This document shows, in pieces, positions 45,191 to 56,310 of a stretch of 64,000 nucleotides of DNA. Under the pieces are notes generated by a model, which worked only from the letters and a program-made list of their open reading frames with translations, had not been told where the DNA came from and ran no database searches. The position numbers were made by a program, and so were the translations under genes. Source of the DNA: Papilionanthe hookeriana x Papilionanthe teres (lineage: Eukaryota; Streptophyta; Magnoliopsida; Asparagales; Orchidaceae). The number at the start of each line of letters is the position of its first letter. Position 1 is the first letter of the stretch. The stretch covers positions 72,729,239 through 72,793,238 of the forward strand of contig CM040430.1 of assembly GCA_022702705.1 (NCBI GenBank). Reading direction: 5' to 3'.

Positions 45191-46010
45191 CTTACAGAAG
45201 AATGTGTCTATAGATTGAACAACAAGTAATAGCTGAAGTTAAGAAGCTAATAGACGCTAAATTTGTCCGTGAAGAGCAATACCCGACTTGGTTAGCCAAC
45301 GTGGTGCCGGTCATAAAGAAGAATGGTCATATCATAATCTGCGTAGATTTCAGAGACTTGAACAAGGCATGCCCGAAAGATGAGTTTCCGCTACCAATTC
45401 CAAAGTTGATGATCGACATCGCTTCGATGCACGAAATCTTCTCTTTCATGGATGGTTCATTAAGATATAATCAGATAAACATGGCACCAGAAGATGAAAA
45501 GCTCACAGCCTTCAGAACGCCAATTGGAGTGTACTGCTACACAGTAATGCCTTTCGGATTCAAGAATGCAGGAGTTACTTACCAAAGAACAATGACGAGG
45601 ATTTTTTATGATCTCCTTCACAACCAAGTCAAATGCTACGTGGATGATGTGGTCATCAAGAGCAAACTGAAAGAAGATCACCTGTATGATTTGAGAATTG
45701 TTTTTGAGCGATTAAGACAATTTAACCTTAAGTTGAATCCCTTAAAATGCGCCTTCGGCGTCGCCTCTAGGAAATTCTTAGGATTTGTTGTCCGACATTG
45801 CATAATTGAAATCGATCCGGAGAAGATTAAAGCTATCTTAGAAATGCCGCCTCCCAAAACTTTAAGACAATTACGATCCTTTCAATGGAAATTAGCATAT
45901 CTTCGACTCTTTATCTCGAATTTGTCAGGTAGGTGTTAGCCCTTCTCAACATTAATTAAAAAGAATGCCAAATTCATTTGGGAAGAGAAATGCCAGTGGG
46001 CCTTTGAGGA
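45191..46010 (+). pseudogene. Reverse transcriptase, element D
   Basis: It is open from 45301 to 45939 (212 codons). KFVREEQYPTWLANVVPV, ICVDFRDLNKACPKDEFPLP, IFSFMDGSLRYNQINMAP, FRTPIGVYCYTVMPFGFKNA, the catalytic YVDD at 45637-45648 and FLGFVVRHCIIEIDPEKIKA lie in the usual order. A TAG at 45211 and a TAG at 45937-45939 limit the frame. This is the best-preserved polymerase domain in the window. Confidence 0.94.
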
Positions 46011-46500
46011 CATTAAACAGTATTTAATGACACCTCCTGTTTTAGCAGCCCCAGTCTCGGGTCGACCGTTGATACTTTATACCGTGGCTTTAGACGACTC
46101 CCTTGTGGCCCTGTCAGCTCAGGTCAATGATGAGGGTAAAGAAAATGCACTCTACTACCTGAGTCGTCGTCAAATTTCGACGGAGGTAAAGTATCCCCCG
46201 ATTGAGAAGCATTGTTTGGCCCTGATCTTCGCCGCTCAAAAGCTCAGGCATTACAAGCTCTCTCATAATGTCAACCTTATTTCGAACTTTAATCTATTGC
46301 AATATTTGATGACCCGACCAACGCTCTCTGGCAGACTTGCCAGGTGGTCGATGATACTATTGGAATTCGACATAACTTTCATTCCTCTTCGTGCCGTAAA
46401 GGGACAAGTCATAGCTGATGTTCTCGCAGCACACCCTTTGTCGGCAGAATCGCCTCTCAACGATGACTTGCCAGACGAGCAGATAATGAGCCTAGAAGAC
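46011..46500 (+). pseudogene. Ty3/gypsy RNase H domain, element D
   Basis: It is open from 46027 through into the second RNase H. LYTVALDDSLVALSAQ, YYLSRRQISTEVKYPPIEKHCLALIFAAQKLRHYK and ADVLAAHP are present. CAG is retained at the codon where A has TAA (8151-8153), so this boundary was originally one frame. Confidence 0.88.
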
Positions 46501-46950
46501 CCCGATGATCAACGTTGGGAACTGTACTTTGACGGAGCATCGTCAGCACAAAAGGATAAACAATCCCAAATGATAGTGCCCGATAAGGCAGGAATCAGAC
46601 TAATCTTTATACACCGGAGCGGGGGATGTTAAGGTACTCCTACCATCTAATAGAACCATGTATGACGAAGAAGAATATGAAGCTCTCATAATTGGACTGG
46701 AATTGACTATCCAAATGGGTATAACAAATATCAATATTTACGGAGATTCGCAGTTGATCATTCAAAAAATCGCTGGAAAGTACAGAATTCTAAAGCCAAT
46801 ACTCGAGCAGTACTTTCAATATGCAATGAAATTGCTGGAGCAGATTTCGAATGTAACGATCTACAAGATTCCTAGAAGAGAAAATGCTCTTGCAGATGCG
46901 CTAGCCCGCCTTGTGAAAGAGTTTGCCTGCTTACAGGATGAGTCAGTTGA
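46501..46950 (+). pseudogene. Second (archaeal-type) RNase H domain, element D
   Basis: WELYFDGASSAQKDKQ (46516-46560) has the first acidic residue. A shift near 46610 follows. The Glu block is altered by a small deletion (DEEEYEALIIGL, 46665-46700, in place of NNEAEYEAL). INIYGDSQLIIQ keeps the third acidic residue, and RRENALADALARLVKEF ends the domain. Confidence 0.85.
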
Positions 46951-48311
46951 AATGTCAGTTCAGGGACGACAGATCCTCTCACAGCTCGACATGGATGCAA
47001 TGCACAAATCAGAAAAAGAGCAAGAAATAGTTGCAGCAGTAACAGAAAATACAGAAGATTGGCGGCAGCCATTAATAGATTACCTACAAACAGGAAATCT
47101 ACCGGACGATAACTAGATAGCCCATCAGATCAAGAAAAGAACTCTGTCTTACGCATCAATAAATAACACGTTATACAGAAGGTCTTTTGATCAGATGTAG
47201 CTAAGGTGCCTGAGCGGGTCCGAGGCTCGCGAAGTTATTAAAGAAGTGCACTCAGGACTCTGTGGCGCTCATCAGTCACGTCCGAAGATGAAAATGAAGA
47301 TTAAGAGACTAGGGTACTACTGGCCCTCAATGATGACCGATTGCATGAAAATAGCCAAGAGCTGTCACTAATGCCAAGTGCATGGAGTGGTTCTACATCA
47401 ACCTCCAAATGTGTTAAATCCGACGATAGCGGCGTGGCCATTTGAGTGTTGGGGCACAGATATAGTGGGTCTGATTGAACCGCCTTCTCCAAGAGGACAT
47501 CACTTCATTTTTGCAGCTACTGATTACTTTTCTATGTGGGCAGAAGTAGTACCGCTCAGAGAAGTGAAGGCACAGCATGTGTTGCAGTTCTTCAAAAATC
47601 AAGTCGTCTACCGTTTCGGGGTACCCGCAGAATCATCTCAGATAACGGGTCAGCATTCAGAAGTACGAAGATTAAGAATTTTATCAGAAGGTACGGGATC
47701 AACTGGCGCTATTCAACGATTTACTACCTAAGAGCGAACAGCTTGGCCGAGGCTTTTAATAAAACTCTCGTTCAAATTCTAAAGAAATCTTTGGACGACT
47801 ACAAAAGAATTTGGCACGAGAAGTTGTAAGAAGCCTTATGGCCTACAGAACGACTTTCAAAACTCCTACTCAGTCTATGCCCTACGCTCTAGTGTACTGG
47901 TCCGAGGCAGTTTTACCCTTAGAAGTTCAGCTCCCATCACTCAGAATTGCAGTTGCAGAGACAATTACAACAGAAGAAAATGCCAGATTACAACTGGAAG
48001 AATTAGATGGCTTAGAAGAGAAACAATTTTCAGCGTGGCAGAATTTGGAACTGTATCAAGCCAATATGATCCAGGCCCACGATAAACTGGCTCGCCCAAG
48101 GACATTCAAAGTCAGTGACTTAGTTCTAGTTCTCAAGAGACCTATTCTTGTACACCGCAAGATAGGAGGCAAATTTGAACTGACCTAGGAGGGATCATTC
48201 ATTGTTGAGACGGCCTACTTAGGAGGCTCTTACCAGCTTGTGAATTGCCAGGGAGAAAGACCTATGCTTCCAATTAATGGACGATATTCGAAGAAGTATT
48301 ACGCAACCTGA
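46951..48311 (+). pseudogene. Integrase, element D
   Basis: EDWRQPLIDYLQTGNLP (47055-47105), zinc region EVHSGLCGAHQS ... YYWPSMMTDCMKIAKSCH then TAA at 47369-47371 in place of Gln, ECWGTDIVGLIEPPSPRGHHFIFAATDY in pieces (47440-47530), a 1-2-base loss near 47627, SDNGSAFRS, AEAFNKTLVQILKKSLDD, AYRTTFKTPTQSMPYALVY, RPRTFKVSDLVLVLKRP (48092-48145) and a C-terminus ending YYAT before TGA at 48309-48311. All three catalytic acidic positions can be found. No chromodomain. Confidence 0.9.
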
Positions 48312-48661
48312 TGTTTCGAAGAATGAAATCTCATTCCTAGAAGCACGGGTGAAGTAATCACTTGTAACTGGGTCTGAACCCAAAATAAAATAAAATAAAA
48401 ATATATAATAAAAAAATGATGAATGAAAAAAACATAATAATAATGGTGAACAAATACAAATGTGTTAAGAGAAAACATGTGAAATCATTATAATAATAAA
48501 TTTTGATCCTTCCTTTCGAGTTGATCTCGTTCTTGATCTTTTCTTACTCTCATAAAAATTTGAAAGAAATGAATAAGAATCTTCCATTAAGAAATAAATT
48601 TTATTATTGTTCTCGTTCTAAGTACAACTCCTGATCCTTTCCTTATTTTCTTTTTAGGGAA
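48312..48661 (+). other. Spacer between integrase and AlkB frame, element D
   Basis: AT-rich and without an open frame. It begins with a conserved block ending AAGCACGGGTGAAGTAATCA and ends with a pyrimidine-rich CCTTATTTTCTTTTTAG just before GGAAATG. Those could be a 5' splice site (GT at 48349) and a 3' splice site (AG at 48656-48657), which would let the AlkB frame be made from a spliced RNA. The signals are not both kept in element A. Confidence 0.4.
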
Positions 48662-50006
48662 ATGTCGAACGGGCGGTTGTTCCTGAACTTCAAGGATGGC
48701 GTCAGTCTTGCTCTTAACGAAGAAGAGCTGAAAGCTGGTGTTATGATCAAGGTTGGCTCAGACTTTGCATAGATGGAGCTGGAATATGAAGAAACCGCTT
48801 GGACTACCATAGACCATGAGCAGTTTCATGGAAAGACAGTAATGAGACTCAGCGAGAAGATTCAACACACTGCAAATCAGAAAAGGAAGATCAGCGCGAT
48901 TGAAGAAAACAAAATGAAATCAGTAATAACGGCCGCAGGAGGAAAGCTCGTCAATGCAACCCCTACTGAAATCCAGGGGGAGAGAAGAGCCACTTTGACC
49001 CTGACTCAAAGAAGAAACAAGAATCGCCGTATCGGCAAGATGCTGAAGAAATTGACAGAAGAGCAGAATAAGGAAGAAATCCCAGCGACCACAGAAGTTG
49101 TCCCGAAAAGGCTGGTCCTCAAGTGTAGCATAGCATAGGTTGTTCTAGAGGAGGTTACTACAGAGCCTGTACCTGAGACAGTGATGATTCCAATAGAGCG
49201 TGATGGTGTGGAGCCATACATCCCACAATACATCACTAGACCCCGACAGTTGCAGATAATTTCATAGCACGAGCTAGAAATGATCTAGAGGGTGTGAAAG
49301 AAAAATTTTGAATACTTTCAGAGGATCCGAGGCAGATATGTCAATATCCTGGAAGGTTAGAGTTGCATACAGATGTCTTCTCTCACCACGAGCAGAGTGA
49401 GATAGTAGACTACGTCTCCGAGCTGAAGAAGCAGGGTCGTGCAGGACTTACTCCGAGCCTAAGAATTGGAAAAGAGACAAGGGAAGGATTACAATCCAAT
49501 TCGGATGTTGTTACAACTTCGCTGATGACAAGAAAGGAAATCCGCCAGGGATACTCCGTTACGGTGAAGTGGATCCAATGCCAGTTCTGATTAAGAAGAT
49601 GATAAAGAGGATGGTGGCTTGGCGAGTCTTACCCGTTGACTGCATTCCAAACAGCTGTATAATCAACATCTATGCTGAAGGAGACTGCATTCCACCTCAC
49701 ATAGATCATCACAATTTTGTGAGGCCCTTTTGCACTGTTTTCTTCATCAACCAATGCAACATCATGTTCAGGACATAAGTCAGGATAGTCGGCCCCGGAG
49801 AATTCCGAGGGCCAGTAGAGATACCTCTACCGGTAGGCTCTGTTCTCATACTACAAGGAAATGGTGCTGATGTGGTGAAGCACTGCATACCGAGAGTTCC
49901 CTACGAGCGAGTCTCCATCACTTTCTGGAGGATGGATGAGAGCAAGATTCTGGTCTACTTCCAGCCAGATCCAGAATTAGAAAACTTGCAGCCATATGAG
50001 CTGTAA
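48662..50006 (+). pseudogene. AlkB (ALKBH9/10-like 2OG-Fe(II) dioxygenase) frame, copy D
   Basis: The frame begins MSNGRLFLNFKDGVSLAL at 48662; the start is supported by element A (5547). TAG at 48771 breaks it early. The N-terminal third is basic, with TLTQRRNKNRRIGKMLKKL (48997-49055) and EPYIPQYITRPRQL (49210-49253). AlkB domain: ELHTDVFSHHEQ (49360-49395), GRITIQFGCCYNFADDKKGN (49484-49545), VDPMPVLIKKMIKRMVAWRVLP (49567-49632), PNSCIINIYAEGD, PPHIDHHNF with iron ligands H-x-D at 49698-49706, CNIMF, then TAA near 49777, GPGEFRGPVEIPLPVGSVL (49790-49850), QGNGADVVKHCIP with the distal His at 49881-49883, and ERVSITFWRMDESK with the arginine expected to bind 2-oxoglutarate. Plant members of this family demethylate N6-methyladenosine in RNA. 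Stops at 49133, 49266, 49286 and elsewhere make the copy inactive. Confidence 0.92.
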
Positions 50007-50849
50007 CTTACATAGTTGTAGCACACCTCTAAAGCACACTTACGTGGGATTCTCCTCCGGAAAGTGATTTAGAAGGTGATGTTACTATCTATGCAGTTTA
50101 CTTTTCAGACATAGATGAATCGAACAGACAGTTTTGTCAGAATTCATGAGGATATCAGTACAGTCTGTGTTAAAACATACATGGATTTTGTAAATGTCTA
50201 CTTTCAGAAAGATGGCATCAGAAATGTTTTGATGGAATCACTTGATGTATCTTTGACATTTTTAATGGAAATGACTATCGTACTTTGCCTTCAGTTTTGT
50301 GCAATTGACTGCAAACTCTACTAAATTTGAGTTGACTCGATCTAGAGAAAGTCGAACAAAGAATGATTTGAATGAAATAATAACAACAAAATAAAAAATT
50401 TAAATTCAAAGTTTGAGTAAAACTCGAAACCAAAACTTAAAGCAAATCAACCTAAAAACTCAAATTATAAACCAAATAAATGAATGAAAATCCAAATCAA
50501 AATGAATTTCAGTCGAAACAAAACTTGAAAATCAAAATAAAATTCAATCACTAAGTGCAATGAACAATGAAAATGAAACTCCGAATTTGATATCCCCAGC
50601 CTCAGGCTGTTCTCGAAATCTTTTCTACTCTTCTCGGTTCCTTCCCTCTTTTGAGAAGGTCACTAAATCTACTGACACAGAACCATAAGATTCTCAATTT
50701 GGTTATGATGACATGGATTCACTTCCTTCGCCAAACTTTCAACCTTTGATGAAATCTTTCGGGACGTGAAACACTTTCATGCCCCATTCTAATCTCCTAC
50801 AATGGTTTTAAGCATTGAAATTTTTACGAATCAATCGTCAACCTTTCGA
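50007..50849 (+). other. Post-AlkB region, element D
   Basis: Bases 50040-50325 are strongly conserved with B and recognisable in A. The 69-codon frame at 50115-50324 (hydrophobic, ending MTIVLCLQFCAIDCKLY) has an early stop in B, so coding is uncertain; I recognise no domain. Bases 50330-50849 are A-rich, non-coding and similar to B 30780-31289. Confidence 0.45.
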
Positions 50850-51670
50850 GACTGGTACCTAACTTCCAGTTCTCACCCTTTCAAGGCTGATACCTAACTT
50901 CCAGTTCCCTCTCTTTTGAGGTCAGTACCTAACTTCCGACTCTCTTCCGAGACTGGTACCTAACTTCCAATTCTCACCCTTTTGAGGCTGGTACCTAACT
51001 TCAAATTCCCTCTCCTTCGAGGTCGGTACCTAACTTCTGACTCTCTTCCGAGACTGGTACCTAACTTCCAGTTCTCACCCTTTCGGGGCTGGTACCTAAC
51101 TTCCAGTTCCCTCTCTTTCGAGGTCGGTACCTAACTTTCAACTCTCTTCTGAGACTGGTACCTAACTTCCAGTTCTCACCCTTTCAGGACTGGTACCTAA
51201 CATCCAGTTCCCTCTCTTTCGAGTTCGATACCTAACTTCCGACTCTCTTCCGAGACTGGTACCTAACTTCCAGTTCTCACTTTTTCGGGCTGGTACCTTA
51301 CTTCCAGTTCCCTCTCTTTCAAGGTCGGTACCTAACTTCCTACTCTCTTCCTAGACTGGTACCTAAATTTTAGTTCTCACCCTTTCGGGACTGGTACCTA
51401 ACTTCCAATTCCCCTCTTTCGTGGTTGGTACTTAACTTCCTAATCTCTTCCGAGACTTGTACCTAACTTCCAGTTCTCACCCTTTTGGGGCTGGTACCTA
51501 ACTTCCAGTTCCCTCTCTTTCGAGGTCGTTACCTAACTCCCGACTCTCTTCTGAGACTGGTACCTAACTTCCACTTCTCACCCTTTCAGAGCTGGTTCCT
51601 AACTTCTAGTTCTCTCTCTTTTGAGGTCGGTACCTAACTTCTGACTCTCTCCTGAGGTTGGAACCTAGGT
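50850..51670 (+). repeat. 101-bp higher-order tandem repeat (about 8 copies), element D
   Basis: The same three-monomer unit as in element B, with GGTACCTAACTT in nearly every monomer and alternating TTCTCACCCTTTC, TTCCCTCTCTTTC and GACTCTCTTCCG tails. It ends with the inverted GGTTGGAACCTAGGTTCCAA near 51656-51675, which closes the array in B as well (32007-32026). Confidence 0.95.
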
Positions 51671-51806
51671 TCCAACTCTCATCTTAAACCCTTGAAATCA
51701 ATCTTAAGTCAAATTTTAACCAAAATTGAAACTCAAATCAATTCAAAACTAAAACTTAAAACTTGAAATGAATTTGAAATTGAATCCCTCCAGTTCTTGT
51801 GATTTG

Positions 51807-51811
51807 GAGTC
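51807..51811 (+). other. Target-site duplication GAGTC, left copy
   Basis: It precedes the LTR terminus TGTCGGCA. The empty site is seen in element B near 32155, reading TTTGGAGTCCACCTCC with one GAGTC. Confidence 0.93.
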
Positions 51812-53899
51812 TGTCGGCATATTTTTAGGTTGTGTTGTATTTTGAAAAGGGGTCGCCTACAGAAATTTTCGGCGAATTTTTAATTTAATTTAAATAAATA
51901 ATTTGAAAAGTAGTATTTGATTTTAAAAATAATTTTTAAATTTGAAGATTTTAAGATATGAAATCAAACCGATCTCACATCTCAAACAGTTTATATAAAC
52001 GAGCACCGTACCACAAACCGTGTATCTATCCCGAAGAATAAGCACACTGCTTGACAATGGGGCTCGATTAAATAAACTAGAAGATTTGTGACATCCGTTT
52101 GGTCTGCGAACCAATTTTATAATCCAACAAGTTCCCCTGCTTAATATAAATGAATTAAGCAGGGTTTATATTACCTGGGTTCTTAAAGTTCCCTATAAGG
52201 GCAAGCCCCTATAGTTAATTTCATCTTAAATGACGGTAATCATTTAAGGAAACTCTCGATAATGATCAGTGATTTTGCTCTCAAGAATTTCAAAGTTTAA
52301 GTTCTCAAAGGATTGAATTTTGGAATTTCAATAGGGAATAGATCAAATTTGGAACATTTTGTTTTGGGAATTCAAAGGAAGAAAACTAGGAGAAATTACA
52401 TATTCGAAGCGAACTTCGTTAATTTCCCTACTATCCTATTATTTGGCTTGGATTTAGGAAAGTCTTAATGTTTATTTAATGTTTTGATCTTGTCAATTTT
52501 AATTAATTAGGACTTATATTAGTATGACATAATCATACAAATAGCCTCGAAGATGTGAGGGTTTATGTCGTATCGGACGACTACCTCGGAAATCCTAAGA
52601 CCGGTTAGGGCTTAATTTGCATGACATGATTATGCAAATGCCTAACGAAAAGTTGAGGATTTATGTTGCGCTAAGCAAAACTACCTCGAAATCCTATGGC
52701 TTTGTTGTTTAATTCTAGGAATGTTTAGGCGATGTAGAGTTGTTGTGCTGACGAAGATGGCCGTGCTGCCCACCATGCTCCAAGCTCCTTGTTGTTGCAG
52801 AGGTTTAGTTTTAGAAGTCATAAATAAGGAGATGAGAAAAGTGTTTTGGTTTAGAGAAAATCTTAGTTTCCAAGTGTTTCTGTGTTTTAATTAAAACAAA
52901 TCTTAAAGTTGATTATAACGACACCGGTTGAGATCCCACGGTTCCATCCTTCCGGCATCGTTATTTTATCGGATTCACTTAGTCCAGATGAATTTGCCAA
53001 ACTCAACTGAATGAGTTCCACACTTTCATTTAGACCGTGGGAAATCCCCTTAGCAACACGTAGGTTACATCATCCGAGGTATTCCCATCATCCAACAGGA
53101 CGTTTTAATTTAGTTGTAATTGTAGTTTTGTGCTCTGTTTGTGATTAAATTTTGAGTTGTTTTATATTTTGAAATGTTGTGGAGGTGAATTTTATCTTGT
53201 AATGACTTTTAACTTAGTTTTGGTTTCAGTTTTAGGGACTATCCTAAAGGTGTGGGTTTTCATGCAACAATTTGTTTATCATGCAAGAAAAGTAAGTACG
53301 ATGCGATTAAATAAATTGCAATAAAGTAAATTGCAATAAAATAAAAGCGTACTGGAGGGTCTTCCCGTCATCCCAAGCTGCACTTAAAACACAATTAGAA
53401 TATTTAAGCAAGTTCCTAGGTAAAACTAAGGGAAGGGTTATGGTTTTCTACCAAATTCCTAATCCTATAGCTAGTCATTTCCTATGACGTCTAGGTCTTT
53501 GTGTTTTAGTTTGAGGACGATTTTCTTCATCGAAGGACAATTAAATTCAATTGTTCTTATGAGTATACTATCATATTGAGGAAGTGCTTAAGACGAATCT
53601 TAAACATCTTTTCAATATTTCTAGGATTGTTTTAAGTCCAAATGAATTTAATCATGCAAATGAATCAATCGTCCGGGAATTCAAGTTTTGTTATCTTGCT
53701 CAGTGAACTAGGACATTTGAATGTCCTATAAGTGGAGTAACATTTCATTTAACATTCTGTTTAGGAGTTATAATAACCGAAGCTCTCGAGGGCAAATTGG
53801 TGTTCAAATGATTTATGATTTAGTTTAACTTCAATTAACGGGTTTAAATTTGGAATAGTGTTCAAGTTGCTTTATATTTAATTTCTTTATGTCTTATGT

Positions 53900-54260
53900 G
53901 ATGTTATTTAATTCAATTTAATTTAACTTTAATTTAATTTAATTTAGTTTAGTTTCAATTTTGTTTCAATTTAACTTGATTTTAATTTTAACTTGATTCT
54001 ATTATTTAATTTAATTTAATTCAATTTATTTTGATTTGATATGAATTAATTTAATTTAATTTAATTTCCTTTAATTTAATTTAATTTGATTTAATTTTAA
54101 TGTAATTCTAATTTAATTTAATTTAATTTAATATTTTTTTAATTTAATTTAGTTTAATTTAATTTAATTTAATTAATTTAATTAATTTAATTTAATTTAA
54201 TATGTTTTAATTTAATTTAATTTAATTTACTTAATTTGTTTGATTTAATTTAATTTTATT
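53900..54260 (-). repeat. TTTAA-type pentamer array in solo LTR 2
   Basis: The complement of the array in solo LTR 1 at 24500-24930, with AATTT/TTTAA runs of different length, showing slippage since the two LTRs diverged. Confidence 0.85.
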
Positions 54261-56099
54261 TTTAATTTTAATTTAATTGAAAATTTAAAAAGAGTTTAAT
54301 AATTCAACTTTTTTTTTAATTGAATTTAATGATTAAATCCTTTAACATTTCAAAACTTAAATTTGAATTATCATTTTAATTAAGAATTAAATATTATTGA
54401 GATGATTAATTTAGGGATTTTTAAATTAAAGAATAAATCTCTTCCTAATAATATCCCTATGTTAATAATTCCAATTTTATTATTCTTCCAAATTTAATCA
54501 ATTATTTAATTAAGGTTTATTTCAATTATTTTAAATTATTTAGTAGGTTTCTACCCTTTAATTATTTAAGTTTAAATCATCCAAATCAGATCAGGATCAA
54601 ATATTTTACTTGTTAATTTTTTTTATTAAACCTAAAGTTTTAATTAAGGGTTAAAATTTTAATTACCATTTTGCCCTTCAAGCTTAATAATTTCATAACT
54701 CACTAAATTGAGCTTAATTGAACTTGAAATTTTTATGTGACTTCACCCACATGCCAATAAAGACATGAGAGGAGAAAATGTGATTTTTCTGTATTTAATT
54801 TATTTATATAATTATTTTTAGTAGAAAATAGGGATTTCCAAGGAAAATTTAATAATATGACCAAGGGAAAGTTTCTGTCCTTAAGAAAATTATGGGACAT
54901 TCCTGATGACCAGGTGACCACTTGGACCAATTTTGGTGATTTTTTGAATTATATTATTTTTATTATAATTATTTTAAGTTTTGGAGTATTAATTGATTTA
55001 AAAATAAAATAAAGGTTGAAAAATGAATTTTATATTTTTCAAAAATCTCTCTGATATCAAGGAAATCAGAGAATCAATTTTTAGGATTTTCTGATTTTTC
55101 TTTGATTTATTAGAATTATTTTAGTGAAAATGCTAAAAAATACATTTTTTAATTTTAAAATTACCTTAGGGCTTTAAAATTTAATATCTCATTAAATAGA
55201 CCTAAGAAAAATATGGGGTTTGTTCCTAAGTGATTAAAATTCAAAATGTGACATTTTGGTAAATTTTATTATTTTTGTGATTTTTATGATTTTTTTAATT
55301 ATTAAAATATTAAAATAATACCAAAAAATCAACTTTTTTAGAAAATTAAAATTTTAATTTTTTAAAATTCTCCTGATATCAGAGAGGCTCCAAAACCAAT
55401 TTGGTGAATTTTTGAAAGGTATTTTGAAAGTTATGAATTTTTAAAGTTTAAAATGGCTAAATTGGTTAATCAACCCATTTAGTAGGGCTAACCAAGTCCA
55501 ATTGACTTCATATTTTTATGGTGGGTTCCTCTAATCCTAAAGATCAGTGGAGAATTGATTTTAAGTCAATTTGATATATGATTAACTCTAATTAATTAAG
55601 GAGCTATTTTGAGTGTTTAAGCCAATTAGGGTTATTTTAAATAAATTAATCCAAAACCTATTTTTCCTAGGGTCCTCTGGTTATAAGAGACATCACCAAA
55701 TTTTTCTAGAATTTATTTCACAACATGCTAATTATTGGAATTAAAATACTTAAAACAACAACATGAATTTGAAAAATCAATAACTTTTCATAGGAATGGC
55801 CTCTGACTTTGGAAAATTCAGAGAATGTTCCCAAATTCAGAGGCTTCAAAAGCCCTATGGTCTCATGCCATGGTGAATTTCCTATATGCATGGAGAATTA
55901 AAACAATGCAGAAGGGAAATAAATCATTAAAAATAAAATACTTGATGAAATTAAATGATTTCTTTTCCATATTATTCTCCTCACGTTCACCGAGCAAGAG
56001 GGTATTTTTATTTTATTTTTCTGATTTTCCTACACAAAGTTATGGATTTTTGAAGTTTAGGGAATTAAATAAATCAGAAAATACCCTAATTTTCTATTT

Positions 56100-56310
56100 A
56101 TCCACATGGCGCCGCATCAACCTCGGCAGCTCCGAAAGGCCACGCGGCGCGTTCTGGTTCGACGCCGCCATCTGACTCAGCGCTCCGAGGCCCCGCTGTG
56201 TCGTTCCATCTCCTGATCCGACGCGATCCTGGCCGTCCGTCCGCGCGTGTATTAAATGAACGGCATCCGTTCATCATCCCCAAGCGTCCTCACCCGAGAG
56301 CCGTCCACAC
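56100..56310 (-). promoter_or_regulatory. CpG-dense island in solo LTR 2
   Basis: This is the complementary copy of 22495-22710, with the same ATGAACGGCATCCGTTCATC palindrome (56257-56276) here almost perfect. CpG density stands out from the AT-rich flank to the left. Function not shown. Confidence 0.4.

Larger units (their letters stand above)
39427..51811 (+). mobile_element. Element D internal region, main part
   Basis: This is the most complete copy: LTR, primer-binding site, leader, Gag with N-terminal extension, protease, linker, reverse transcriptase, two RNase H domains, integrase, AlkB frame, repeats. It is interrupted at 51811 by solo LTR 2 and finishes at 59119-59311 before the 3' LTR at 59312. 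Full internal length without the insertion is about 12.6 kb, and the whole element would be close to 27 kb, within the Ogre size range. Confidence 0.93.

Noticed and set aside
48662..50006. An envelope-like third ORF, as in some plant gypsy elements
   Set aside because: No signal peptide, transmembrane segment or coiled-coil pattern is seen; the C-terminal part is clearly an AlkB domain.
48662..50006. AlkB taken from a plant RNA virus
   Set aside because: The conserved blocks are those of plant ALKBH9/10 and extend well beyond the short core found in viral replicases. A tree would be needed for certainty.
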